DNA of 64,000 nt from assembly GCA_958413895.1 (NCBI GenBank), contig CATYVQ010000007.1, positions 58,884 through 122,883 on the forward strand, written 5' to 3'. Position numbers and translations under genes: made by a program. The DNA comes from an uncultured Collinsella sp. GTDB taxonomy: Bacteria > Actinomycetota > Coriobacteriia > Coriobacteriales > Coriobacteriaceae. The notes under the pieces were generated by a model, which did not search any database, was not told where the DNA came from, and was given only the letters and a program-made list of their open reading frames with translations. Shown here piece after piece: positions 18,692 to 26,440 of the stretch. Each line of letters opens with the position of its first letter. Within the stretch, counting starts at the first letter, position 1.

Positions 18692-18728
18692 CGAAGGCCG
18701 CCTGGATGGTATTCCGGGCGGCCTTCGT
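18692..18728. terminator. Shared hairpin between ffh and the convergent DUF134 gene
   Basis: CGAAGGCCGCC and GGCGGCCTTCG form an 11-bp GC-rich stem with a ~15-nt loop. There is no clear T tract on either side. It could end transcripts from both directions, with the minus-strand gene ending at 18785. Confidence 0.6.
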
Positions 18729-18784
18729 CGTTGGTGCGTTATATGTTGTGTGAGCAGACGCGTGATGGCATCGATTGCCTGCTG

Positions 18785-19549
18785 TTAGTGGCAGCTGCAG
18801 CCCTCGTGACCCTCGTTCTCGTGATGGCCGTGGCAACCGCAGGATCCGCCGTGCTCATGGATGTGCTCGTGGTCGTGGCCATGGCAGTCGCAGGTGGCCT
18901 CGCCGGTCTGCGCGAGCGTGCCGGCAATGAGCGCCTCGACGCATGCGTCGCAGTTACCCTGGGCGCCTGCATAGACCTTAATGCCGGCCTGGGTAAGCGC
19001 GTTGATGGCGCCGCCGCCGATGCCGCCGCAGATGAGCGTGTCCACGCCGCCGTTGGCGAGCAGGCCCGCCAGGGCGCCGTGACCGGTGCCGCCGGTGCCT
19101 ACGACCTGCTCGTTGAGCACCTTGCCGTCCTGGATGTCGTAGATCTTGAACTGTTCGCTGCGGCCAAAGTGCATAAAGATGTTGCCGTTGTCGTACGTGG
19201 TTGCCACCCTCATGGTGTCGACCTCCTTTGCTGGCCATGCGGCCGTTGTCGTGGTGATGGGGGAGTATGCGATATTGCCGCCCTCGATGACAATCGCCCG
19301 TCCGTTGACCAACGCGTTTGCCACCTTGCGATGCGCGCGGCTGCAGATTGCCGCCACCGTGGTGCGGGCAATGCCCATGTGTTGGGCGACTGCCTCTTGG
19401 TTAAGGCCTTCCAAGTCGCACAGGCGCAGCACCTCGAGCTCGTCGACTGTCATATCGATGGCATCGCCGCTCGCCAGGCCATCGGGGGTAAAACCGCGAT
19501 ATTCGGGGATGATCCCGACGTGGCGCAGTTTTTCGCGTCTTCCTGCCAT
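18785..19549 (-). CDS. DUF134 HTH - NifX/NifB-type domain fusion with His/Cys tail
   Basis: 254-aa protein with three parts. Residues ~1-95 are a DUF134 helix-turn-helix domain (sigma-70 region-4-like, VDELEVLRLCDLEGLNQEAVAQHMGIARTTV). Residues ~110-210 are a dinitrogenase iron-molybdenum cofactor (NifX/NifB/NafY-like) domain with MHFGRSEQFKIYDI and GGIGGGAINAL. The final ~35 residues hold 11 His and 6 Cys, a likely metal-binding tail. DUF134 and NifX-type proteins are usually separate neighbours, so this looks like a metal- or Fe-S-responsive regulator joined to its sensor domain; that is inference. ATG 19549 is favoured over GTG 19555 because AAGGAG is 5 nt before the ATG. It diverges from thyA; two palindromes lie upstream. 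Confidence 0.85.
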   Translation of the reverse strand: MAGRREKLRHVGIIPEYRGFTPDGLASGDAIDMTVDELEVLRLCDLEGLNQEAVAQHMGIARTTVAAICSRAHRKVANALVNGRAIVIEGGNIAYSPITTTTAAWPAKEVDTMRVATTYDNGNIFMHFGRSEQFKIYDIQDGKVLNEQVVGTGGTGHGALAGLLANGGVDTLICGGIGGGAINALTQAGIKVYAGAQGNCDACVEALIAGTLAQTGEATCDCHGHDHEHIHEHGGSCGCHGHHENEGHEGCSCH

Positions 19550-19563
19550 GCGCACTCCTTATC

Positions 19564-19628
19564 TGACATATGTCAACAATAGAATAGCGAACGTGCAGAT
19601 TTGCGCAATGAATTTCTGGCATATGTCA
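19564..19628. promoter_or_regulatory. Paired TGACATATGTCA operators upstream of the DUF134-NifX gene
   Basis: A perfect 12-bp palindrome TGACATATGTCA at 19564-19575 and a one-mismatch copy TGGCATATGTCA at 19617-19628, 53 bp apart, roughly five helical turns. They lie between the divergent regulator and thyA, so autoregulation by the DUF134 domain is the simplest reading. A weak thyA -10 (TACAAT, 19676-19681) lies further on. Confidence 0.6.
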
Positions 19629-19715
19629 GAAAATGAGGGCTTATGTTTGGGCTGTGGGGCCGCGTGCGCCTGGGCTACAATGAATCTCGCTTGTAGGCGA
19701 CTGACAGGAGGGTCA

Positions 19716-20564
19716 ATGAGCAAAGCTGATCAACAGTTTGTAGCCATGTGCCGCGATATCTTGGACCATGGCACCACCACCGAGGGCCAAAAGGTCCGCC
19801 CGGTGTGGGAGGACGGCACCCCTGCCTATACCATTAAAAACTTTGGCGTCACGGCGCGCTACGACCTGCGCGAGGAGTTCCCTGCGCTTACGCTGCGTCG
19901 CACGGCTCTTAAGTCTGCGATGGATGAGATCCTGTGGATCTATCAAAAGAAGTCTAATAACGTCCATGACCTCAACAGCCATATTTGGGACGAGTGGGCC
20001 GACGAGACCGGCTCTATCGGTAAGGCCTACGGTTATCAGATTGGGCAGAAGAGCCATTATGCCGAAGGTGATTTTGACCAGATGGACCGCGTGCTGTACG
20101 ACCTCAAGCACACGCCGTACAGCCGCCGCATTATGACGAACACCTATGTGTTCAGCGACTTGTCCGAGATGCACCTGTATCCGTGCGCGTACAGCGTGAC
20201 GTATAACGTGACGCAGCGTCCGCAGGACGATAAGCCCACGCTCAACATGATTCTCAACCAGCGCAGCCAGGATATTTTGGCCGCAAACAACTGGAACGTG
20301 TGCCAGTACGCCATTCTGCTCATGATGGTTGCGCAGTCGGTCGATATGATTCCTGGCGAGCTGCTGCACGTGATCGCCGACGCCCATATCTACGACCGTC
20401 ATGTCGATATCGTACGCGAGCTTATCGAGCGTCCGCAGTTTGCGGCGCCTAAGGTAACGCTGAACCCCGACGTGCACGATTTCTATGCGTTTACGACCGA
20501 CGACCTGATCGTGGAGGGCTACGAGCACGGCCCGCAGGTCAAGAACATTCCCATCGCGGTGTAG
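19716..20564 (+). CDS. thyA: Thymidylate synthase ThyA
   Basis: 282-aa enzyme that methylates dUMP to dTMP with methylene-tetrahydrofolate. The catalytic cysteine is in MHLYPCAYSVTYNV. The dUMP-binding segments are SRRIMTNTYV and LNQRSQDILAANNWNVCQYA, and the folate-binding part includes HIYDRHVDIVREL. ATG 19716 is preceded by ACAGGAGGGTCA, a strong ribosome site; an open frame extends far upstream but overlaps the divergent gene. The dihydrofolate reductase gene follows directly, so folate consumption and regeneration are co-expressed. Confidence 0.97.
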   Translation: MSKADQQFVAMCRDILDHGTTTEGQKVRPVWEDGTPAYTIKNFGVTARYDLREEFPALTLRRTALKSAMDEILWIYQKKSNNVHDLNSHIWDEWADETGSIGKAYGYQIGQKSHYAEGDFDQMDRVLYDLKHTPYSRRIMTNTYVFSDLSEMHLYPCAYSVTYNVTQRPQDDKPTLNMILNQRSQDILAANNWNVCQYAILLMMVAQSVDMIPGELLHVIADAHIYDRHVDIVRELIERPQFAAPKVTLNPDVHDFYAFTTDDLIVEGYEHGPQVKNIPIAV

Positions 20565-20573
20565 GTGGCGGGC

Positions 20574-21092
20574 ATGACGTGTAAGCTTTCTGCCATCGTC
20601 GCCGTGTGTGAAGACTGGGGCATTGGCTGCGAGGGCGATATGGTCGTGTCCAATCGCGCCGACATGCGCCATTTTGTGGCGTGCACCAAAGGTTGTCCGG
20701 TTATTATGGGGCGCAAGACACTGCTGAGTTTTCCCGGCGGGCGTCCGCTCAAGAACCGCCGCAATATCGTGCTTACCCGCGACGAGGGCTTTGCTGCCGA
20801 GGGCGTCGACGTGGTGCATAGCATCGACGAGGCGCTCGCTGCGGTTGCCGATGAGCCCGTTGCCTGGGTGATCGGTGGCGGCGAGGTGTATCGGCAGTTT
20901 CTGCCGTATTGCGCCGAGGCCGTGGTCACGCATAACCACTGCGTGCATGACGTGGATACGTACTTTCCCGATTTGGAAGCCGATCCTGCGTGGGAGATTG
21001 CACAGCGTAGCGGGGTCGCGACGATTGCCGCCGGTGAGGGTGACGAGGGCGTCGATTATGAGTTCGTGACGTATCGTCGCATCGAGGCGTAA
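20574..21092 (+). CDS. dfrA: Dihydrofolate reductase
   Basis: 172-aa NADPH-dependent reductase that regenerates tetrahydrofolate. Family motifs are SAIVAVCEDWGIGCEGDM (normally G.IGxxGxLPW; here the usual Leu-Pro-Trp is replaced by MVV), VIMGRKTLLSFPGGRPLKNRRNIVLTR and WVIGGGEVYRQFLPY. The start could be GTG 20565, immediately after the thyA stop, or ATG 20574, which I prefer as nearer to the usual N-terminus. It is paired with thyA as in many bacteria. The altered substrate-binding loop is worth noting for antifolate binding. Confidence 0.93.
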   Translation: MTCKLSAIVAVCEDWGIGCEGDMVVSNRADMRHFVACTKGCPVIMGRKTLLSFPGGRPLKNRRNIVLTRDEGFAAEGVDVVHSIDEALAAVADEPVAWVIGGGEVYRQFLPYCAEAVVTHNHCVHDVDTYFPDLEADPAWEIAQRSGVATIAAGEGDEGVDYEFVTYRRIEA

Positions 21093-21201
21093 ATCGTCTG
21101 GCGTGAACGGTATTATCGGGTTATTTGAATGCATGGGGCGGCGCTTAGCGTCGCCTCGTTTGGTATAGATGTGCTGTAAAGAAGGGTGCGGGCTGGCTGC
21201 T

Positions 21202-22116
21202 ATGACTGATGCCGTTGAGGTTCTGCGAATTGATTCGCTCGAGGACGAGCGGCTCGATGCCTATGTGCGACTGACCGAGCGCGAGCTGCGCTGCGTGCTG
21301 GAGCCGCAAAAGGGCATTTTTATTGCGGAGAGCGCCAAGGTCATCGAGCGTGCCGTGCGCGCCGGATACGAGCCGGTGAGCTTTCTTTTGGGTGAACGCT
21401 GGCTCGATCAGATGATGCCGCTGTTCGAGCGCCTGGTTGTGCGCGAGGGCGCGGGTCCTGTTCCTGTGTTCGTGGCCTCCATGGAGCTCATGGAGCATTT
21501 GACGGGCTTTAACGTGACGCGTGGTGCGCTCGCGGCGTTCCGTCGCCCGCGTCAGATTCCGGTTGATGAGTTCTTGGGCGGCGTCGTCGAGGCGGCGGGG
21601 GATCGTCCGGTGCGTGTGTGCGTGCTTGAGGGTATTGTCGATCACACCAATGTTGGCGCGATTTTTCGCTCGGCTGCCGCATTGAACGTTGACGGTATTT
21701 TGGTCAGCCCGACGTGCTGCGACCCGTTGTACCGTCGCTCGGCCCGCGTGAGCATGGGCACCGTGTTTCAGGTTCCGTGGACGCGTATTGGCAGTGAGGC
21801 GCGCGTATGGCCGCATGATGGGCTGGCGGCGCTGCACGATGCCGGCTTTTCGTGTGCCGCCATGGCGTTGACGGATGATTCGGTGTCGCTGGACGATCCA
21901 GTGCTGCAGGAGATTGACCGCCTGGCGATCTTTATGGGTACCGAGGGTGCCGGCCTTGGAGCCAAGACCATTGAGGGCTGTGATCGCGCCGTGCGCATTC
22001 CGATGGCGCACGGGGTCGATTCGCTCAACGTGGCCGCGGCGAGCGCCGTCGCCTTTTGGCAGCTGTGCCCGCACGTGAGCAATGAGTATCACTACCAGCC
22101 GGGTTTGTATCACTAG
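21202..22116 (+). CDS. TrmH/SpoU-family RNA 2'-O-methyltransferase
   Basis: About 304 aa. SPOUT-class methyltransferase acting on tRNA or rRNA ribose; the exact target cannot be read from sequence. The N-terminal domain (ERELRCVLEPQKGIFIAES) resembles the substrate-binding part. The SPOUT trefoil-knot motifs are DHTNVGAIFRSAAALNVDG (motif 1), IFMGTEGAGL (motif 2) and IPMAHGVDSLNVAAASAVAFW (motif 3). The start is uncertain: ATG 21169 and ATG 21202 are both in frame and neither has an ideal ribosome site. Confidence 0.88.
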   Translation: MTDAVEVLRIDSLEDERLDAYVRLTERELRCVLEPQKGIFIAESAKVIERAVRAGYEPVSFLLGERWLDQMMPLFERLVVREGAGPVPVFVASMELMEHLTGFNVTRGALAAFRRPRQIPVDEFLGGVVEAAGDRPVRVCVLEGIVDHTNVGAIFRSAAALNVDGILVSPTCCDPLYRRSARVSMGTVFQVPWTRIGSEARVWPHDGLAALHDAGFSCAAMALTDDSVSLDDPVLQEIDRLAIFMGTEGAGLGAKTIEGCDRAVRIPMAHGVDSLNVAAASAVAFWQLCPHVSNEYHYQPGLYH

Positions 22117-22241
22117 GCAGATATTTCGCACCAGGCTCTGATTCGGGGTGTTTCGGTCGCCGCCAGTCGGTGCTAAGCTGGTTTTGGCTTTGGTTTTAAA
22201 TTGCTGTTTTGTTGTTTGACGTATGCGTGTGGGGAGGGCGT

Positions 22242-23591
22242 GTGGCTAAGAAATCTACGGCTATCGATGTAACGCAGGGTGTTATTTGGCAGCAGCTGCT
22301 TTCGCTGTGCGTTCCCATCTTCTTTAGTTCGTTTTTTCAGCAGGCCTACACGCTTATCGGTACGTATATCGTCGGTCAGTTTGGCGGCAAGCTCGCACTG
22401 GGTGGCATTCAGGCCACGATGGTGCTTACGGAGCTCTGCATTGGTTTTTGCGTCGGTGTGGGTGCTGGCTGTGCCGTTATTACCGGTCAGTATTTTGGCC
22501 AGCACGATGATGAGCGACTGAGTCGTTCGGTCCATACGGCCATGACGCTTGCGCTGGTGGGCGGTATCGTTTTCTCGATTCTTGGCATAGTGTTCGTTGA
22601 GCCCATGCTGGTGCTTATGAACACGCCGCATGAACTATTGGCCGAGGGCGTGGCCTATGCTCGCTGTTATTTTGCCGCGATGGTTGCGGCACTGCTGCTT
22701 AATATGGGAACCGCACTGCTGCGTGCCGTGGGCGACACACGCGGGCCCGCCGTGATCATTGCCTCTGGCTGCCTGGTTAACGTGGTGCTGGATATCATCT
22801 TTGTCGCTGTGTTGCATATGGAGGCGCTGGGCTGCGGCATCGCAGTGGCGCTGACCATTTGCTCCAATGCAACGATGATCGTGTTTCGCATGATGCGCGC
22901 TCCGGGTGCATGGCGTCTTTCGCTGTCTAAGCTCGGCATCGATCGCGGTATTTGCAAGAGTATGATCTCGTGTGGTCTGCCACTCGGTTTTCAATCGGCT
23001 GCCTATTCGATCTCGAACGTGTTGATCCAGGTGTCGGTTAATTCGTTTGGCGCCGATGTCACGACTGCTTGGGGTCTATCTGGGCGCCTGGATGGCATTA
23101 TCTGGATGGTTACCGAGGCGCTCGGCGTGTCGATCACCACGTTCTCGGCACAGAACTTTGGCGCGCGCAACTACGAGCGCATGCGCAAGGGCTACCATAC
23201 GTCGCTCGTGCTGTCGTTTATGCTCATTGGTGGCCTGTCTGCCGTGCTGCTGGTGTTCTCGGGTCCGTTGTCGCGTCTGTTTGTCGACGATGCTTCGATT
23301 TCGGCGTACACCACGACGATTCTTCATTTCATCGCGCCGTTCTACGCGATCTTCTCGATTATCGAGAACGCGTCGGGCTCCATTCGCGGCGCCGGCGTGA
23401 GTCTGCAGCCTATGATGCTCACCATCTTTGGCACCGTTGTCTTGAGGGTGATCTGGGTGTTTGCGATCATGCCCTTCGATCCGTCGCTCGAGCATCTACT
23501 ACTGGTCTACCCCGTAACCTGGCTCATTACGGCCACGATGTTCACCATCTACCACCACAGCGGCAACTGGCTAGGCCGCGCCACCGCCTAA
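22242..23591 (+). CDS. MATE-family multidrug/cation efflux transporter
   Basis: 449-aa inner-membrane protein with about 12 predicted transmembrane segments in two six-helix halves, typical of MATE antiporters that export drugs or metabolites with Na+ or H+. Characteristic residues include the N-terminal half QQAYTLIGTYIVGQFGG and the second-half ISTVLIQ-like stretch ISNVLIQVSVNSFGAD. GTG 22242 follows GGGGAGG (22231-22237). It stands alone between the methyltransferase and the ftsH region. The substrate is unknown. Confidence 0.92.
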   Translation: MAKKSTAIDVTQGVIWQQLLSLCVPIFFSSFFQQAYTLIGTYIVGQFGGKLALGGIQATMVLTELCIGFCVGVGAGCAVITGQYFGQHDDERLSRSVHTAMTLALVGGIVFSILGIVFVEPMLVLMNTPHELLAEGVAYARCYFAAMVAALLLNMGTALLRAVGDTRGPAVIIASGCLVNVVLDIIFVAVLHMEALGCGIAVALTICSNATMIVFRMMRAPGAWRLSLSKLGIDRGICKSMISCGLPLGFQSAAYSISNVLIQVSVNSFGADVTTAWGLSGRLDGIIWMVTEALGVSITTFSAQNFGARNYERMRKGYHTSLVLSFMLIGGLSAVLLVFSGPLSRLFVDDASISAYTTTILHFIAPFYAIFSIIENASGSIRGAGVSLQPMMLTIFGTVVLRVIWVFAIMPFDPSLEHLLLVYPVTWLITATMFTIYHHSGNWLGRATA

Positions 23592-23674
23592 TGATCCCTT
23601 GGGGTGGAGGAAAACGGATCATTGCTCTCCGTCGTGATGTCGACGATCCGTTTCTCTTCGTCCCCTTCGGATCA
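23592..23674. repeat. 83-bp imperfect palindrome downstream of the MATE gene
   Basis: TGATCCcttGGGG at the left pairs with CCCCttcGGATCA at the right, and internally AAACGGATC pairs with GATCCGTTT, leaving a ~23-nt centre. There is no T run. It may act as a convergent terminator for the MATE gene and the cobO remnant, or be a dispersed palindromic repeat. Confidence 0.6.
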
Positions 23675-23675
23675 A

Positions 23676-23872
23676 TTAGTATTCGATGCCTTGGCGGGCT
23701 AGGAGGCCTTCGTCGAAGTAGTGTTTGACGGGGCGCATTTCGGTGACCAGGTCGGCGAGGTCAGCGAGGGGCAGCAGGCCGCGGCCGGTCAGTATGAGCT
23801 CTGTGGTGTCGGGTTTCATCGCGATCAGTTGCCCGTATAGATTTGAACCTTGCCGACTTCCAGTGATGCCAT
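23676..23872 (-). pseudogene. cobO: cobO remnant with internal deletion
   Basis: On the minus strand an ATG at 23872 with an upstream AAAGGA begins a peptide with VGKVQIYTGN, which then hits a stop (TGA). That is the start of cob(I)alamin/cobyrinate adenosyltransferase just before its P-loop (normally GNGKGKTT). After a few bases, in another frame, ELILTGRGLLPLADLADLV and then TEMRPVKHYFDEG...ARQGIEY follow to TAA 23676. This is the typical CobO C-terminus. About 130 internal codons are missing and the frame is broken, so the enzyme cannot be made. No other cobalamin gene is nearby. Confidence 0.75.
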
Positions 23873-23897
23873 CTCTATCCTTTCGTGCCCGGCGTCG

Positions 23898-23922
23898 GTT
23901 TATCGCCGGCCGGGTTGGGTAT
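23898..23922 (+). promoter_or_regulatory. Candidate SigB-type promoter of ftsH
   Basis: GTTTAT at 23898-23903, a 13-bp spacer, then GGGTAT at 23917-23922, matching the general-stress consensus GTTTAA-N12-14-GGGTAT of SigB-type factors. It is 28 bp before the ftsH start. A SigB-type sigma factor is encoded at 38326. A sigma-70 -10 (TATTCT) overlaps, but without a matching -35. Confidence 0.5.
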
Positions 23923-23949
23923 TCTAGTTAGCATTATCAACCCCAGTAG

Positions 23950-25857
23950 ATGGAGTTCAAGCAGATGGAGATGGATGACAACAAACGTAGACGGAATATG
24001 ATTCTCTACGTGCTCATCGCCTTCGTCGTCTACCTCGTGCTCTCGACCGTTCTGTTCCCTAACATCGGTCACACGCAGCAGATTACGAAGACCGATTACT
24101 CGACGTTTGTCAAAGCGCTCGATAAGAAGAGTGTCGACAAGGTCGAGTACAACACGGACGATTACTCGATTTATTTCACCAAGAAGGGCGAGGACGAGAA
24201 CATCGCCTATAAGACGACCGGTGTGCCGAACGATGCGGGCTTTACCGATCGCGTGCTTGAGTCTGGCGCTTCGCTGGAGTCGGTCGTTCCTGATAAAAAC
24301 TCGGGTTTGATGACCTACTACCTGCTTACGCTCATCCTTCCCATGGCGATTTTCTTCCTGATCGGCTGGTGGCTCAACCGCCGCATGAAGAAGGCCATGG
24401 GTGATGACGGCCCGTCGATGAACTTTGGCGGCGGCGGTTTTGGCGGCGGCGGACTGGGTAAGTCCGGCGCGCGCGTGATCGCCTCCAAGGACGTGGGCGT
24501 GACCTTTAAGGACGTCGCCGGCCAGGAAGAGGCCAAGGAGTCTCTCAAGGAGGTCGTCGACTTTCTGGAGAAGCCGCAGCGCTACGAGGAGATCGGCGCC
24601 AAGCTGCCGCGCGGTGCTCTCCTTGTTGGCCCTCCGGGTACCGGTAAGACCCTGCTTGCCAAGGCTGTTGCCGGCGAGGCCGGTGTTCCGTTCTTTAGTA
24701 TTTCGGGCTCTGAGTTCGTTGAGATGTTTGTTGGTCGCGGCGCTGCAAAGGTTCGTGACCTGTTTAAGCAGGCCAAGGAAAAGGCCCCGTGTATCGTCTT
24801 TATCGATGAGATCGATACCATCGGTAAGAAGCGTGATGGCGGCGGCTTTAGCGGCAACGACGAGCGCGAGCAGACGCTCAATCAGTTGCTGACCGAGATG
24901 GATGGCTTCGATAACCACAAGGGTATCGTTGTCCTTGCCGCAACCAACCGCCCCGACAGTCTCGATCCGGCGCTGCTGCGCCCCGGTCGTTTTGACCGCC
25001 GCATTCCCGTCGAGTTGCCCGATCTGACCGGTCGTAAGAACATCCTCGAGCTTCACGCCAAGAGTGTGAAGACCGAGCCGCCGATCGATCTGACCGCGAT
25101 TGCCCGCGCCACGCCCGGTGCCTCGGGCGCCGACCTGGCCAATATCATCAACGAGGGCGCCCTGCGCGCCGTTCGCGAGGGTCGCAAGCGTGCAACCCAG
25201 GATGACTTCGAGGAGTCGGTGGAGGTCGTCATTGCCGGCCAACAGCGTAAGTCCACGGTGCTTTCCGACCATGAGAAGCAGGTCGTTTCCTACCACGAGA
25301 TCGGTCATGCCATCGTCGCTGCCCGCCAAAAGGGTTCCGCGCCGGTTACCAAGATCACCATCGTGCCGCGCACGAGCGGTGCTCTTGGCTATACCATGCA
25401 GGTCGAGGAGGACGAGCGCTTCCTGACGACACGCCAGGAGGTCTTGGACAAGCTTGCCGTCTACTGCGGCGGCCGTGCGGCCGAGGAACTCATCTTTGGC
25501 GAGATGACGACCGGTGCCGCCAACGATATCGAGCAGGCCACCAAGCTCGCCCGCAACATGGTGACGCGCTTTGGTATGTCCGACGAGTTTGGCATGATGG
25601 CGCTCGGTACCGTGCAGAACGCGTATCTCAATCAGGACACGTCGCTCACCTGCGCCCCTGGTACGGCCGAGCGTGTGGACGCGATTGTCGCTAAGCTGAT
25701 TGAGGATGCGCACGATCGCGCCCTGCAGATCCTCAAGGAGAACAAGTTCAAGCTCCATGAGCTGGCTCGTTATCTGTACAAGAAGGAGACCATCACGGGT
25801 GAGGAGTTCATGAACCTCCTCACGCGCGAGAATCCGCTGATGCCCAAGCAACAGTAA
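23950..25857 (+). CDS. ftsH: ATP-dependent zinc metalloprotease FtsH
   Basis: 635-aa membrane protease that degrades unstable membrane and regulatory proteins. Transmembrane helix 1 lies at residues ~17-38 and helix 2 at ~118-138, with an external domain between. A Gly-rich linker precedes the AAA domain: Walker A GPPGTGKT (~228), Walker B CIVFIDEID, and second region of homology NRPDSLDPALLRPGRFDR. The protease domain has the zinc motif HEIGH (~451). ATG 23950 is one of several close Met codons (also 23965, 23974), so the exact start is uncertain. Ended by a strong terminator. Confidence 0.96.
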   Translation: MEFKQMEMDDNKRRRNMILYVLIAFVVYLVLSTVLFPNIGHTQQITKTDYSTFVKALDKKSVDKVEYNTDDYSIYFTKKGEDENIAYKTTGVPNDAGFTDRVLESGASLESVVPDKNSGLMTYYLLTLILPMAIFFLIGWWLNRRMKKAMGDDGPSMNFGGGGFGGGGLGKSGARVIASKDVGVTFKDVAGQEEAKESLKEVVDFLEKPQRYEEIGAKLPRGALLVGPPGTGKTLLAKAVAGEAGVPFFSISGSEFVEMFVGRGAAKVRDLFKQAKEKAPCIVFIDEIDTIGKKRDGGGFSGNDEREQTLNQLLTEMDGFDNHKGIVVLAATNRPDSLDPALLRPGRFDRRIPVELPDLTGRKNILELHAKSVKTEPPIDLTAIARATPGASGADLANIINEGALRAVREGRKRATQDDFEESVEVVIAGQQRKSTVLSDHEKQVVSYHEIGHAIVAARQKGSAPVTKITIVPRTSGALGYTMQVEEDERFLTTRQEVLDKLAVYCGGRAAEELIFGEMTTGAANDIEQATKLARNMVTRFGMSDEFGMMALGTVQNAYLNQDTSLTCAPGTAERVDAIVAKLIEDAHDRALQILKENKFKLHELARYLYKKETITGEEFMNLLTRENPLMPKQQ

Positions 25858-25883
25858 AGCCGCGGTCGAGCCAGTAAACGCCG

Positions 25884-25921
25884 ACGCCCCATTTGAGCAG
25901 CTTTCTCAAATGGGGCGTTTT
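25884..25921 (+). terminator. ftsH terminator
   Basis: ACGCCCCATTTGAG and CTCAAATGGGGCGT form a perfect 14-bp stem with a short loop, followed by TTTTG. The next gene starts about 18 bp later. Confidence 0.9.
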
Positions 25922-25938
25922 GCTTGAGAGGGATGGAA

Positions 25939-26394
25939 ATGAAGATCGTGGTGAGCGCCTGCTTGATGGGCGAGAGCTGCAAGTATAACGGGCTCGACAA
26001 CTATCATCGCGCGTTGGTCGAGGCCTGCGAACGCACGGGGACTGAGGTCTTGTTGGTGTGCCCCGAGGTCTTTGGCGGCCTGCCCACGCCGCGCAAGCCG
26101 TCCGAGATTGTGAACGGAGAAGTTCGTACCTGCGAGGGCATCTCGGTCGATCGCGAATTTCGTCTGGGCGCTCAACGTGCGCTCGATATGTGCGAGCAAG
26201 CGGGCGGCCCGTCCGAGATTGCTGTGTGCGTCTTGCAGGATCGCAGTCCGTCGTGCGGCGTGGGCCATATCTACGACGGATCCTTCAGCGGCACGCTCAC
26301 AACGGGTAACGGTGTCTTCGTTGACCTGCTCCTGCGCCACGGCTACCGCGTGATCCCGGCAAGCGAATTCGACTCGAGCATGTTACAGCAATAA
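25939..26394 (+). CDS. DUF523 family protein
   Basis: 151-aa protein of the DUF523 family, function not established. Conserved motifs are SACLMGESCKYNG at the N-terminus, LLVCPEVFGGLPTPRKPSEI, and a C-terminal DRSPSCGV with invariant Cys. The Cys positions suggest metal or cluster binding; that is an inference. ATG 25939 is chosen because GAGAGGG (25926-25932) precedes it. TTG 25924 and ATG 25933 are alternatives in the same frame. It is convergent with the glycerol dehydrogenase gene across a shared bidirectional terminator. Confidence 0.88.
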   Translation: MKIVVSACLMGESCKYNGLDNYHRALVEACERTGTEVLLVCPEVFGGLPTPRKPSEIVNGEVRTCEGISVDREFRLGAQRALDMCEQAGGPSEIAVCVLQDRSPSCGVGHIYDGSFSGTLTTGNGVFVDLLLRHGYRVIPASEFDSSMLQQ

Positions 26395-26434
26395 AAAACC
26401 GCCACAAAGGTACTGTACCCTTTGTGGCGGTTTT
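26395..26434. terminator. Bidirectional terminator with long palindrome
   Basis: AAAACCGCCACAAAGG and its exact reverse complement CCTTTGTGGCGGTTTT form a 16-bp stem (26395-26410 with 26419-26434), with A and T runs at the two ends serving both strands. It shares the AAAGG/CCTTTGTGG core with the hairpin at 34081-34122. Confidence 0.92.
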
Positions 26435-26440
26435 GGTCGG

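Noticed and set aside
23725..23931. Short plus-strand frame over the cobO relic
   Set aside because: No ribosome site and no known motif; the minus strand clearly matches CobO ends.
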